The notes under the pieces: model-generated
Told to the model about the DNA's origin: nothing
Database searches by the model: none
What the model saw: only the letters and a program-made list of their open reading frames with translations
Translations under genes and position numbers: made by a program
DNA from: Oscillospiraceae bacterium
GTDB taxonomy: Bacteria > Bacillota > Clostridia > Oscillospirales > Acutalibacteraceae
Reading direction: 5' to 3'
DNA length: 64,000 nt
Assembly: GCA_022650485.1 (NCBI GenBank)
Contig: JALCPP010000001.1
Coordinates: forward strand, 62,001 to 126,000
Shown: one piece after another, positions 8,960 through 17,836 of the stretch
Layout of the letters: every line of letters begins with the position of its first letter
How positions within the stretch are numbered: the stretch's first letter is position 1

Positions 8960-10642
8960 TCAGGAATGCTGATGAAACCATTGCAGCATCTGTTCGCCGA
9001 GGCGTTTGATGCAGCCGGATTCCATAGGGTAAACCAGCCCGGCAGACCGGACCAGTTCTTCATAAGTTTTGGTTCCGCCGGCCTTCACAAAAGTTAAGTA
9101 CCGGGAGAAAGAGTCTTTCCAGTTTTGTTCAGAGTCAATCCAGAATTCCAGCGCTGCTGTCTGTGCCAGGCAGTAATCAATATAGTAAAGAGGGAAAGAG
9201 TAGATGTGATGCTGGCGCTGATATCCTCCGCCGTCCTGGAAAAACGGCAGGTGGTCAAAGTCGATCCAAGGGCGGTATTTTGCTTCCAGCTGTTTCCAGA
9301 CCTGCTTCCTTTCCGCAGGGGTAAGGTTTGGCTGTTCGTACATTGTGGCCTGAAATTCATCCACAAGACAGCCGTAAGGAATAAAGCCGATGGCTTTTTC
9401 TAACTGATACAGCTGGAATTTTTTCGTTTCATCCCCGAAGAACATCGGGTCCCATTTGCGTGAAAATAATTCCATCGACATGGAATGAGTTTCCGCGGCG
9501 TCCATTGTCGGCGTCCTCAGTTCCAGCAGGGGGAACTTTCTGGCCTGATAGCTTGCGAAGGCATGGCCGGCTTCGTGGGTTAAAACATCCACGTCCCCGG
9601 CTGTTCCATTAAAGTTGGAAAAAATAAACGGAGATTCAAAATCCGGTATTTCCGTGCAGTATCCTCCGGTTGCTTTCCCTTTCTTGCTGTCAAGGTCAAA
9701 GAGTTCATTTCTTACCATAAAATCAAAAAATTCACCGGTCTCCGGGCTCATTTCACGATACATCTTTTGTGCCTGTTTCACTAGGGTCTGCCGGTCTCCC
9801 GTTGGGGCGGGATTCCCATCCGGAAACAGGTTTTGGTCGTCGTAAAATTTCAGATCGGGCAGTCCAAGGCGTTTTGCCTGCCCTTCTTTAATTTTCATAA
9901 TCACCGGAACCAGATCGTTTGCCACCTGGTCACGGAAAATTTTTACTTCATCCGGGCCATAGCAATTGCGGCCCAAACGGTCGTAACCGAGGCGCACATA
10001 ATTTGCGTACCCCAAATGTTTTGCCTGCGCGGTTCGGTTTTGGATCAGATCTGCATAGATTTGGTCCAGTCTTTGGGCGTTTGACAGAAAAAATTCTGCG
10101 GTTTGTTCCCAAGCGGATTTTCTGGTCGGTCTGTTTTGGGAGGTTTGATACTTTTGAATTTCAGACAGATTCAGTGTCTTTTCGTGGAATGTGATCTTGG
10201 CGGAAGCGAGGAGCTTTTCATACTCGGTTACAAGTGCGTTTTCCTTTTGCTTCAGGTTGATAATTTCCGGTGAAAAAGAGCGCATTGCAATTTCGATATT
10301 TTTAAAAAACAATTTTCCGGTCTTTTGTTCTAGTTCATTTTTAACCTTTGAGGAAAGGATGGCCTTGTAAAAGTTCTGTATGGATTCTTCAAAAATGGGG
10401 TTGTTTGCGTCAAAAAAAGCCATTTCTGCTTCATAAAACGGGTCGACAGTGTTTACGCTGTTGCGAATTGCGGCAATGGTGCCCATTGATTGAAAATGGC
10501 CCAGCAATGCTTCATGCTGCAAAATGAGGTCATACTGTTCGGCGGCATCGGAACAGTTCTGAAATTTTCGAGTTATTTCTTGATATTCTTTCTGTATTGC
10601 GCACAGATCGGGACGCTTATATTCCATATCGGCAAATTTCAT
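8960..10642 (-). CDS. M3 family oligoendopeptidase (PepF-like)
   Basis: A 560-residue zinc metallopeptidase of the M3 (thimet/PepF) family. The catalytic HEAGH (HExxH) is present at about residue 360 within DVLTHEAGHAFASY, followed by the downstream METHSMSMELFS region that supplies the third zinc ligand. It should cleave short peptides in the cytosol. I chose ATG 10642 because AAGGAGAG precedes it at the right distance; a start nine codons further up lacks a site. It is a single-gene unit ended by the hairpin at 8891. Confidence 0.93.
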   Translation of the reverse strand: MKFADMEYKRPDLCAIQKEYQEITRKFQNCSDAAEQYDLILQHEALLGHFQSMGTIAAIRNSVNTVDPFYEAEMAFFDANNPIFEESIQNFYKAILSSKVKNELEQKTGKLFFKNIEIAMRSFSPEIINLKQKENALVTEYEKLLASAKITFHEKTLNLSEIQKYQTSQNRPTRKSAWEQTAEFFLSNAQRLDQIYADLIQNRTAQAKHLGYANYVRLGYDRLGRNCYGPDEVKIFRDQVANDLVPVIMKIKEGQAKRLGLPDLKFYDDQNLFPDGNPAPTGDRQTLVKQAQKMYREMSPETGEFFDFMVRNELFDLDSKKGKATGGYCTEIPDFESPFIFSNFNGTAGDVDVLTHEAGHAFASYQARKFPLLELRTPTMDAAETHSMSMELFSRKWDPMFFGDETKKFQLYQLEKAIGFIPYGCLVDEFQATMYEQPNLTPAERKQVWKQLEAKYRPWIDFDHLPFFQDGGGYQRQHHIYSFPLYYIDYCLAQTAALEFWIDSEQNWKDSFSRYLTFVKAGGTKTYEELVRSAGLVYPMESGCIKRLGEQMLQWFHQHS

Positions 10643-10879
10643 GCAATCTCTCCTTTTGGCTATTATCATTGGTTTGAACTGATTGAAATATGATTCTCAT
10701 TATAGTACAAGATTGAAAAAAACGGAAGTGCCGGGCTGCGGCACATTGCGGGAAAAGGCCATAGAGAATCCGTTCTTAGTCATGAAGTTAAAAAACCGCC
10801 ATATAAATGATAGTAAGAAGATCATCCGGCGTTTGCCAAAACAAAAGTGGATTCGGCAGATACTTTGGGAGGGAAAAAT

Positions 10880-11161
10880 GTGAACGATTTCTATTCCTGG
10901 TCGATTCTGGTGACTTTTACGGGATGTTCTGCGGCGACGGGGATTATGACACAATTCCTGAAAAATACGTTTCAAAAGCTGCCGACGCAATGGCTGAGCT
11001 ATTTCATTGCCCTGATCATTCTGTATGCGGCTACCTATTTTACAGGAGCACTCACACTGCCGAAGGCGGCGATCATCCCGCTGGATGCGGTACTGGTTGC
11101 TTTGGCGTCAAACGGAGCCTACAGTGCGGTACTGCGGGTGAAAAACGGCAAGCCATTGTAA
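10880..11161 (+). CDS. Small membrane protein, holin-like
   Basis: A 93-residue hydrophobic protein starting at GTG 10880 behind GGGAGGG (10868-10874). Three hydrophobic stretches can be seen at about residues 8-25, 42-58 and 62-82, with a short charged C-terminus (VLRVKNGKPL). Size and layout resemble phage holins or small conserved clostridial membrane proteins, but no phage gene is nearby and I do not recognise a specific family. It lies upstream of the sipL-spoIVA pair, which leaves a sporulation role open. Confidence 0.65.
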   Translation: MNDFYSWSILVTFTGCSAATGIMTQFLKNTFQKLPTQWLSYFIALIILYAATYFTGALTLPKAAIIPLDAVLVALASNGAYSAVLRVKNGKPL

Positions 11162-11273
11162 CGGATTGTTTCGCACACGTGCCTTTTGAACTTCGATTTT
11201 TTCATTTCCGTGGTATAAATAAGACAAGACCAGAATAACAATTACGTAGAAATAAAAAAAGGAGAGGGCCTCT

Positions 11274-12809
11274 ATGGATTATATGCTTGACCGCGAGGCG
11301 ATGGCAGTCGGCGAAGTCATTTTCGACGGATGTCAAGAGCAGCCTGTCGATCTCAACATCAGTCTGCCGGATTACTGCCCGGATATACAGCGTATTTTAA
11401 AATGCCAAATCTACCCGAGAATCGGGTCACGGTCGATCTCCGGCGACCGTCTGATGCTGGAGGGGGGCTTTACCGTAAAGGTCTTTTATCTTGACCCGGA
11501 CGGAACGCGAATCCGCTTCTGTGACAGCACCGACACGTTTGCAACGGAGATAGCCCTGAAAGAACCGGTCGAAAACGCGCAGGTTTATGCGTTTCCGCGC
11601 GTGGAATATATCAACTGCCGCGCGACCAGTCCGCGGCGTCTGGATATTCACGGCTCTTTTTCGGTCTGCGCCAAGGTGATGGTTCAGGGCCAAACCGAAG
11701 TCGTCGGCAATATTGTCGGCTCTGATGTTGAACAGCAAAAAGACACCATGCCGGTGAATAACCTGGTTGGGTTCTGCCAGCAACAGTTCAGTGTGGATGA
11801 AATTCTGGAGCTTGGCGGAGGAAAACCGCCGGCGGACAGCATCATGCGTTCAGAAGCGTTTGCCGTTCTTCAGGACTTTAAGGTGACCGCAGGAAAGCTG
11901 ATGGTTCAGGGCGATGTGTGCGTTAAATTTCTATATGATACGACGGAAGAAAACAATATGCCGGAAGCGATGGAATTTACGATTCCGTTTACCCAGATGC
12001 TGGATTGTGCCGGTGTGACGGACGACTGTCTTTGTGACGTAAAGCTGGAAGTCATCGGGGTGGAATCACAGATTAAAAATGATTATTCCGGTGACAAGAC
12101 ATTCTTTGACACTCAGGTCCGTTTGGTTGCCAGTGCCAATGCGTATCAGGAATCAGAGGTTACGGCGGTCAGCGATGCGTATTCCAGGGATTATGACTTG
12201 AAAATTGAATCCAAACCCAAGACACTGGATACCCTGACGGAACTGGTCGGAGATACCACGGTGCAGAAAAATACTCTTTCGGTGGAAGACGGCACGGTTT
12301 CCAAGGTGATTGATATCTGGAATGAGATGAGCAATGTAGCCGCTGAAACGAAAGACGGGCAGGTAACGTTTAAGGGAAAATTCAGTCTTTGCGTTTTGGC
12401 GCTCAATGAAGAGAACGAGCCGTTCTATTTCGAGCGTCTGCTCGATTTTGAATATACCCGTGCATGCACAAGTTCCGGCGGCAGCCTGAAATGTGACGCG
12501 CAGGTGGGCGTCGGCGGGATCAGTTTCCGGATTATGGGCAGTGGAATCGAAGCAAAAACCGAATTGCGCCTTACGGCGGAAATTTACAGCCGGCAGACCT
12601 TTCAGGCGATTACAGCGGTTACGGCGGATGAAGAGAGACCGGTTTCCCGCGATAACTCTGCGGCGCTTTGCATCTATTATGCGGAAGCCGGAGAAAACCT
12701 CTGGAACATTGCCCGGAACTACCGTACTTCGGTGGATCATATCAAGCAGGAAAACGGCATAACCGGCAATGTAATGGAAGACAAGGGGATGTTGTTAATT
12801 CCCATGTAA
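11274..12809 (+). CDS. sipL: DUF3794 (SPOCS) and LysM protein, SipL-like
   Basis: A 511-residue protein with repeated DUF3794/SPOCS domains (about residues 30-110, 170-260 and 300-410) and a C-terminal LysM (about 463-508, GENLWNIARNYRTSVDHIK). This is the architecture of SipL, the Clostridioides difficile spore morphogenetic protein that binds SpoIVA through its LysM domain. The gene is directly followed by spoIVA, 53 bases downstream, which supports the functional link. The start ATG follows GGAGAGGG. Expression in the mother cell is expected from the family, but I could not define a sigma-E promoter with confidence. Confidence 0.9.
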   Translation: MDYMLDREAMAVGEVIFDGCQEQPVDLNISLPDYCPDIQRILKCQIYPRIGSRSISGDRLMLEGGFTVKVFYLDPDGTRIRFCDSTDTFATEIALKEPVENAQVYAFPRVEYINCRATSPRRLDIHGSFSVCAKVMVQGQTEVVGNIVGSDVEQQKDTMPVNNLVGFCQQQFSVDEILELGGGKPPADSIMRSEAFAVLQDFKVTAGKLMVQGDVCVKFLYDTTEENNMPEAMEFTIPFTQMLDCAGVTDDCLCDVKLEVIGVESQIKNDYSGDKTFFDTQVRLVASANAYQESEVTAVSDAYSRDYDLKIESKPKTLDTLTELVGDTTVQKNTLSVEDGTVSKVIDIWNEMSNVAAETKDGQVTFKGKFSLCVLALNEENEPFYFERLLDFEYTRACTSSGGSLKCDAQVGVGGISFRIMGSGIEAKTELRLTAEIYSRQTFQAITAVTADEERPVSRDNSAALCIYYAEAGENLWNIARNYRTSVDHIKQENGITGNVMEDKGMLLIPM

Positions 12810-12862
12810 AAGCGGTTTATCGGCACCGGAATGAATTCATCTCAGCCTGAGGGGGAGGTAAA

Positions 12863-14347
12863 ATGGAAGAACACAGCAGCAATATTTACAAAGATATTTC
12901 GGAGCGGACCAATGGCGATATTTACATAGGAGTTGTCGGACCGGTCAGAACCGGCAAGTCCACTTTTATTAAACGCTTTATGGACACAATCGTGCTCCCA
13001 AACATGGAATCCGATTACAAACGTGACCGCGCGGTGGACGAAATGCCGCAGTCGGCTGCGGGGCGGACCATTATGACTACGGAACCCAAATTCGTTCCGG
13101 AGCAGGCCGTTACCGTCAGTATTGATCAGACGGCCACATTCTCCGTTCGAATGATCGACTGCGTGGGTTACATTGTCCCCAGCGCGCTTGGTTATATTGA
13201 AGACGATAACCCCAGAATGGTCAGAACGCCCTGGTATAATGACCCGATCCCGTTTAATATGGCGGCGGAAATCGGTACTAAAAAGGTCATTACAGAGCAC
13301 TCTACCATTGGCCTGGTTATCACCACGGACGGAAGCATCAGCGATATCCCCCGCGACGAATACGAAGAGGCGGAGGAGCGTGTGGTCGATGAATTGAAAA
13401 AAATTGACAAACCGTTTATTGTTTTGCTGAATTGTGTTGACCCGGAAAGTAATGAATCCAACACATTAGCAGGGCAGCTGCAGAATAAATATGGAGTGCC
13501 GGTGGTTCCGGTCAACTGCCTGCAGATGGAAGAAACGGAAATCAGGACGATCCTTGCCAAGATCCTGTTTGAATTTCCGGTTCGCGAAATCCGCGTTGAC
13601 ATGCCGAAATGGCTTTCCGGTCTGGAAAAAGAGCACTGGCTTCGCAATGCAGTTTATTCCACCATTCAGTCTGCCGCGTCTAAGGTTGGCAGAATCAGAG
13701 AAGTGGAAAATATCATCGGAGAAGTCGGGCAGTGCGAATATGTGGAATCTGCCCAGACAAATTCTGTCGAGCTGGGCTGCGGACACGCGCGCATCGGTCT
13801 TTCCCTGCAGCCAAACCTGTTTTATCAGGTGCTGGGGGAGAAAACAGGGCTGGAAATCAATGATGAAGGCAGCTTGATGGATCAGGTTCTGAATATGGCG
13901 GAGATGAAAAAGGAATATGATCGGATTCGGGATGCTTACCAGGATGTGCAGGAGAACGGGTACGGTATTGTGATGCCTACCATTGACGAACTCAGTCTGG
14001 ATGAGCCTGAAATCATTCGGCAGGGCGGAAAATACGGAATTCGTCTGAAAGCGGCGGCTCCGTCTATCCACATGATGAAAACACGCATCACGACAGAGAT
14101 CACCCCAATCGTCGGTTCCGAACAGCAGTCCCAGGAATTGGTAGAGTATATTCTCAAGGAGTTTGAATCCAATCCTTCTCAGATTTGGGAATCGAACATT
14201 TTTGGGAAGAGCCTGCATGAACTGGTGAACGAGGGGCTGCATAATAAATTGACGAGGATGCCGGAAGATGCACGCGGTAAGGTGCGCGAAACCATTGAGC
14301 GGATTATCAACGAAGGCTGCAATGGCCTGATCTGCATCATTTTATAA
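12863..14347 (+). CDS. spoIVA: Stage IV sporulation protein A
   Basis: A 494-residue SpoIVA of normal length. The Walker A motif GPVRTGKS is at residues 26-33, and the family-typical DCVGYIVPSALGY (Walker B and adjacent region) lies near residue 95. SpoIVA is an ATPase that polymerises on the forespore surface and forms the base layer for coat assembly. The C-terminal region needed for membrane binding is intact and ends ERIINEGCNGLICIIL. The ribosome-binding site GGGGGAGG lies at 12850-12857. It is probably co-transcribed with the SipL-like gene and ended by the hairpin at 14381. Confidence 0.97.
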   Translation: MEEHSSNIYKDISERTNGDIYIGVVGPVRTGKSTFIKRFMDTIVLPNMESDYKRDRAVDEMPQSAAGRTIMTTEPKFVPEQAVTVSIDQTATFSVRMIDCVGYIVPSALGYIEDDNPRMVRTPWYNDPIPFNMAAEIGTKKVITEHSTIGLVITTDGSISDIPRDEYEEAEERVVDELKKIDKPFIVLLNCVDPESNESNTLAGQLQNKYGVPVVPVNCLQMEETEIRTILAKILFEFPVREIRVDMPKWLSGLEKEHWLRNAVYSTIQSAASKVGRIREVENIIGEVGQCEYVESAQTNSVELGCGHARIGLSLQPNLFYQVLGEKTGLEINDEGSLMDQVLNMAEMKKEYDRIRDAYQDVQENGYGIVMPTIDELSLDEPEIIRQGGKYGIRLKAAAPSIHMMKTRITTEITPIVGSEQQSQELVEYILKEFESNPSQIWESNIFGKSLHELVNEGLHNKLTRMPEDARGKVRETIERIINEGCNGLICIIL

Positions 14348-14380
14348 ATAAGATGGAATCAGCATTGGTCAGTTGTGCGA

Positions 14381-14421
14381 AAAAAGTCCCTGAAAACGAG
14401 TTGTGTTTTCAGGGACTTTTT
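14381..14421. terminator. Terminator after spoIVA
   Basis: A perfect 17-bp stem, from AAAAAGTCCC to GGGACTTTTT, around a 7-base loop. It can act in both directions and lies between spoIVA and the convergent DUF1836 gene. Confidence 0.92.
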
Positions 14422-14470
14422 CGTTCATTTTATAAGGCGGCAACATGGCGCAGGAGCTGCGTGGCTTTGC

Positions 14471-15034
14471 TTACTTCTTCTTTTTCTGTGCTTGCTCATT
14501 CTTTTCTGCGGCTTTTGCAAGTTCGCTTAAAATTCGTTCGGATGCAGTCCGGCGGGCATTGGCTTCCACGGAAAGTGCGACGGCCAACCGGGTTAAGTCC
14601 GCTTCGCTCTGCTGTGAGGTGGAGCGAATCCGGTCACAGACTTCTTTCATTGCGGCTGTCTGCAGGTTGCAGAATCGGTCATGCATTTCGCTTTGGGTTG
14701 CGTTTAACCGCAGATATTTTACCAAAGAAGAAATATCCTGAATGGAAAGAACCTGCTTCAGCATGCAGATGACAGTTAAAACGGCCAGATGTTCGCGGGA
14801 ATATTTTTTCTGTTCAGGCCGCGGCAGAACCCCGTCCTTAACGTAATTATTAATCATACTGGAGGTCAGCAAATTTGTGCCTTCATCCCTTGCATACAGG
14901 CTGAGCTGTTTGTTCATGTAAGTCAGGACCTGGTCCATGTAAAGGTAAATCTCTGGCAGCCGGTCCCATTCTACCGCCTTGGATTTTTCAATTTGCCCGA
15001 CCCATTCCTCAATTCGATCGGTTGCTTCGCTCAT
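14471..15034 (-). CDS. DUF1836 putative transcriptional regulator
   Basis: A 187-residue DUF1836 protein. Its central part (about residues 35-120) has a MerR-like helix-turn-helix pattern: LTSSMINNYVKDGVLPRPEQKKYSREHL, then LKQVLSIQDISSLVKYL. A Lys-rich end follows a helical tail. Such proteins are predicted DNA-binding regulators in clostridia. Its ATG overlaps the stop of the upstream AraC gene by 4 bases (ATGA), so the two are translationally coupled and likely act together. The target is unknown. Confidence 0.87.
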   Translation of the reverse strand: MSEATDRIEEWVGQIEKSKAVEWDRLPEIYLYMDQVLTYMNKQLSLYARDEGTNLLTSSMINNYVKDGVLPRPEQKKYSREHLAVLTVICMLKQVLSIQDISSLVKYLRLNATQSEMHDRFCNLQTAAMKEVCDRIRSTSQQSEADLTRLAVALSVEANARRTASERILSELAKAAEKNEQAQKKKK

Positions 15035-15882
15035 GTTGCGTTCTCCTTTCTTGTGCTTTCGCAGGCGGCATAGCGGCTTGGCGGAATGCCGATAAACCGC
15101 CGGAATACTCTTGAAAAATAAAGCTGATCGGAAAATCCTGTGGAAAAGGCGGCTTCTCCGACGGTCAGGTTTCCCGTCTTTAATAGTGCCGCAGCTTTTC
15201 TGATTCGATATCGCATGAGATATTCGTTGGGCGGCATGGAAATATGCTGCATGAACAGGCGATAAAGATGGCTGCGGCTGATCCCGGCGCTTGCTGCGAC
15301 GCTGCTGACGGTAATGTCGCTTGAATAATTGTAATCGATAAATTTAATTGCTTTTTTTACATATTCATAGCCGTTGTTCTGTGGCTGGGGTGCCTTCCCA
15401 AACTGGTCCATCAGCGCGGCGAGAAACAGGAGCAGCCCTGATTCCATACGTGCTTCTTCGCTGGGACTTGTGCCGGAAGAGTTGCAGATTGCGGTCAGCA
15501 GGCGCTCCAGCTTGTCGTCTCCGTCATAATGGAACACCGGTTCGCGACCCAAAAGCCCGGTCTGTTCCATGAGACGCTTTGCATCGCTTCCATTGAATCC
15601 GACCCAGCAGTAAGTCCAGGGGTTTTGGTCGTCTGCGGCATAAGAAACAAGCTGGGAAGGAACGACGAGAAAGCCGTCGCCGACGGATAGCCGATGCTGT
15701 TTTCCGGAGCAGCGAAAAATCCCGCATCCGGAAAGAATGTAGTGAATCAGATAATGGTCGCGCACAGCGGGCCCCCAGGAATGGCGCGAGGCACAGCGCT
15801 GGACTCCACAGCTGTAAACTGCAAGCCCAAGGCTGTTATGAAATGGGTCACGAAACGAACGGCGAAATTCATCTTCTCCCAT
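15031..15882 (-). CDS. AraC family transcriptional regulator
   Basis: A 283-residue regulator. The N-terminal half is a cupin-type sensing domain (LSVGDGFLVVPSQ motif near residue 65). The C-terminal AraC DNA-binding domain covers about residues 175-275, with two helix-turn-helices: VSSVAASAGISRSHLYRLF and VGEAAFSTGFSDQLYFSRVF. Members of this type often sense sugars or related small molecules. It is transcribed divergently from the oadG-oadB sodium-pump genes with facing near-consensus promoters, so control of that pair is plausible but not shown. Confidence 0.9.
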   Translation of the reverse strand: MGEDEFRRSFRDPFHNSLGLAVYSCGVQRCASRHSWGPAVRDHYLIHYILSGCGIFRCSGKQHRLSVGDGFLVVPSQLVSYAADDQNPWTYCWVGFNGSDAKRLMEQTGLLGREPVFHYDGDDKLERLLTAICNSSGTSPSEEARMESGLLLFLAALMDQFGKAPQPQNNGYEYVKKAIKFIDYNYSSDITVSSVAASAGISRSHLYRLFMQHISMPPNEYLMRYRIRKAAALLKTGNLTVGEAAFSTGFSDQLYFSRVFRRFIGIPPSRYAACESTRKENAT

Positions 15883-15915
15883 AAAGTCGGTTTCTCCCTT
15901 GTTTTCTTCCTATTT

Positions 15916-15944
15916 ATTATAATTCCGAGCCGCCTGATATGCAA
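15916..15944 (-). promoter_or_regulatory. Sigma-A promoter of the AraC-DUF1836 pair
   Basis: On the minus strand, TTGCAT (15939-15944) and TATAAT (15916-15921) are separated by exactly 17 bp, 33 bases before the AraC start. Confidence 0.88.
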
Positions 15945-15996
15945 TAAAAAATAGAAAATGATGAAATACATAAAATCAAAAAATATGGAAATGTCA

Positions 15997-16025
15997 TTGC
16001 AATAAAATTTGTGATTCGTTATAAT
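15997..16025 (+). promoter_or_regulatory. Sigma-A promoter of oadG-oadB
   Basis: TTGCAA (15997-16002), a 17-bp spacer and TATAAT (16020-16025). It faces away from the AraC promoter, with 52 bp between the two -35 boxes, room for a shared regulator site. Confidence 0.88.
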
Positions 16026-16093
16026 AAAATAAACTTATTAAATTCTGCGGGCAGTGTAAACTAAAATCTTGATTTGGGAGTGGATATGGGATC

Positions 16094-16495
16094 ATGGGCT
16101 TTCAACAGGGAATGCAAACTTCGGTGACAGTTTTAATTACAGGGCTTGTAGTCGTGTTTTCAATGCTGATTTTTCTGACACTGGTTATCAAGGGCTACAG
16201 CAGTGCGGTGCATTCGATACAGGTCAGACACAAGCAGAAACAAACGAAAAGCGGACCAGGCCGCTCAAAATCCGGACAGGCTCCGGGTGCGGCACCGCTG
16301 CCGGCGAAATCGATGGAACAAAATCCAGCTGCGCAGGGGGAAATTCCAGGCGAAGTGCTGGCGGTGCTTGCAGCGGCAGCGGTCAGTATGGTTCCCGGCG
16401 GAACCGTTACTTCTGTTCGCCGTGCTGCGGCGGCAAATCCAGGCAGGTCATCCTGGAAGATGGCGGGATTGTTTGAAAATACGCGGCCGTTTTAA
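16094..16495 (+). CDS. oadG: Na+-pump decarboxylase gamma subunit (OadG family)
   Basis: A 133-residue single-pass membrane protein. One helix at about residues 12-33 (VTVLITGLVVVFSMLIFLTLVI) is followed by a Pro/Gln/Ala-rich linker and the short C-terminal region SSWKMAGL seen in OadG proteins. Gamma subunits tether the carboxyltransferase to the beta subunit of oxaloacetate, methylmalonyl-CoA or glutaconyl-CoA decarboxylases. It is directly upstream of the beta subunit. No alpha (carboxyltransferase) or biotin-carrier gene is present in the window, so the substrate is undecided. Confidence 0.82.
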   Translation: MGFQQGMQTSVTVLITGLVVVFSMLIFLTLVIKGYSSAVHSIQVRHKQKQTKSGPGRSKSGQAPGAAPLPAKSMEQNPAAQGEIPGEVLAVLAAAAVSMVPGGTVTSVRRAAAANPGRSSWKMAGLFENTRPF

Positions 16496-16531
16496 TCGGC
16501 GAAGCGAGAGGGAAAAGGGAAGGGTTATTAA

Positions 16532-17677
16532 GTGAATGTATTGAGTGAATTTCTAGAATCCGTTCAGAAAATATTTCAATCGTCCGGTTTAGCTGGCAAT
16601 GATCCCAGAAATTACGTCATGATTGTCATTGCAGGCTTCCTCATCTATCTTGCGGTGAAAAAACAGTTTGAGCCGCTGCTGTTGCTGCCGATTGCGTTCG
16701 GGATGCTGTTAGTCAATTTGTATCCAGCCATTATGGCGGCTCCGACTGCTAAGGCAAACGGCGGTTTGTTTTATTATTTGTATCTGGGTGTGAAATTGGG
16801 GATTTATCCGCCGCTGATATTTTTAGGAATTGGCGCGATGACGGATTTCGGTCCGTTGATCGCCAATCCGAAGAGCTTTCTTTTGGGCGCGGCGGCACAG
16901 CTCGGTGTTTTTACCACGTTTATCGGTGCAACTATTTTAGGGTTTACTTCTTTACAGGCCGGGGCGATTGCAATTATCGGCGGTGCGGACGGGCCGACCG
17001 CGATTTTTGTGGCTTCTCAGCTGGCGCCGGAACTTTTGGGGCCAATCGCAGTGGCGGCATATTCCTATATGGCACTGGTGCCGATTATTCAGCCGCCCAT
17101 TATGAAGGCGTTAACAACGAAAAAAGAGCGCCGTGTGCGTATGGAACAGCTTCGTCCGGTTTCAAAGCTGGAAAAGATTCTGTTCCCGATTATTGTTACC
17201 ATTTTAATTTCGCTTCTTCTGCCGGACGCCGCTCCGCTGGTCGGTATGCTGATGCTTGGTAATTTGTTCCGTGAAAGCGGGGTTGTGAACCGGATCAGTA
17301 AGACGGCTCAGAATGAACTGATGAATATCATTACTATTTTTCTTGGAACAACGGTGGGTGCAACCGCGACCGGTTCGCTGTTCCTTACAGAGAGAACCAT
17401 AGGGATTGTTCTTCTCGGATTGCTGGCTTTCGGGATTGGAACGGCCGGCGGAGTGCTGTTTGGCAAGCTGATGTGCCATGCCACCGGCTACAAAGTGAAT
17501 CCGCTGATTGGTTCGGCAGGGGTGTCCGCGGTGCCGATGGCGGCGCGCGTTGCCCAGAAAGTTGGTCAGGAAGAAGACCCGGAAAATTTCCTTTTAATGC
17601 ATGCCATGGGGCCGAATGTTGCCGGTGTGATTGGTTCCGCAGTCGCGGCTGGTGTACTGCTCAGTATCCTGCAGTAA
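16532..17677 (+). CDS. oadB: Na+-translocating decarboxylase beta subunit
   Basis: A 381-residue integral membrane protein with about nine to eleven helices. It contains the conserved [15 protein letters not shown] segment, whose Asp is needed for Na+ transport and decarboxylation, and a late [13 protein letters not shown] segment. The beta subunit decarboxylates carboxybiotin and exports Na+. The start is GTG 16532, preceded by GGGAAAAGGGAAGGG. It follows oadG by 36 bases. A strong hairpin at 17698 closes the unit. Confidence 0.95.
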   Translation: MNVLSEFLESVQKIFQSSGLAGNDPRNYVMIVIAGFLIYLAVKKQFEPLLLLPIAFGMLLVNLYPAIMAAPTAKANGGLFYYLYLGVKLGIYPPLIFLGIGAMTDFGPLIANPKSFLLGAAAQLGVFTTFIGATILGFTSLQAGAIAIIGGADGPTAIFVASQLAPELLGPIAVAAYSYMALVPIIQPPIMKALTTKKERRVRMEQLRPVSKLEKILFPIIVTILISLLLPDAAPLVGMLMLGNLFRESGVVNRISKTAQNELMNIITIFLGTTVGATATGSLFLTERTIGIVLLGLLAFGIGTAGGVLFGKLMCHATGYKVNPLIGSAGVSAVPMAARVAQKVGQEEDPENFLLMHAMGPNVAGVIGSAVAAGVLLSILQ

Positions 17678-17697
17678 GTAATTGATGTTGTTTTTTT

Positions 17698-17731
17698 GCC
17701 CGCACGGTATTCAGCCGTGCGGGCACTCTTT
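17698..17731 (+). terminator. Terminator after oadB
   Basis: A perfect 10-bp stem, GCCCGCACGG with CCGTGCGGGC, around a 7-base loop, with the T-rich tail ACTCTTTT. Confidence 0.9.
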
Positions 17732-17757
17732 TGCACTTTTTTCGCAAAGGCAGCGGT

Positions 17758-17786
17758 TTGCACTTTTTATCAGAATACGATACAAT
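17758..17786 (+). promoter_or_regulatory. Sigma-A promoter of pcrA
   Basis: TTGCAC (17758-17763), a 17-bp spacer and TACAAT (17781-17786), about 50 bases before the pcrA start. Confidence 0.83.
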
Positions 17787-17836
17787 GAAGAGCATACGGG
17801 CGATTGACCCGATTTTAATTTCTGGCGGTGGAGTAT

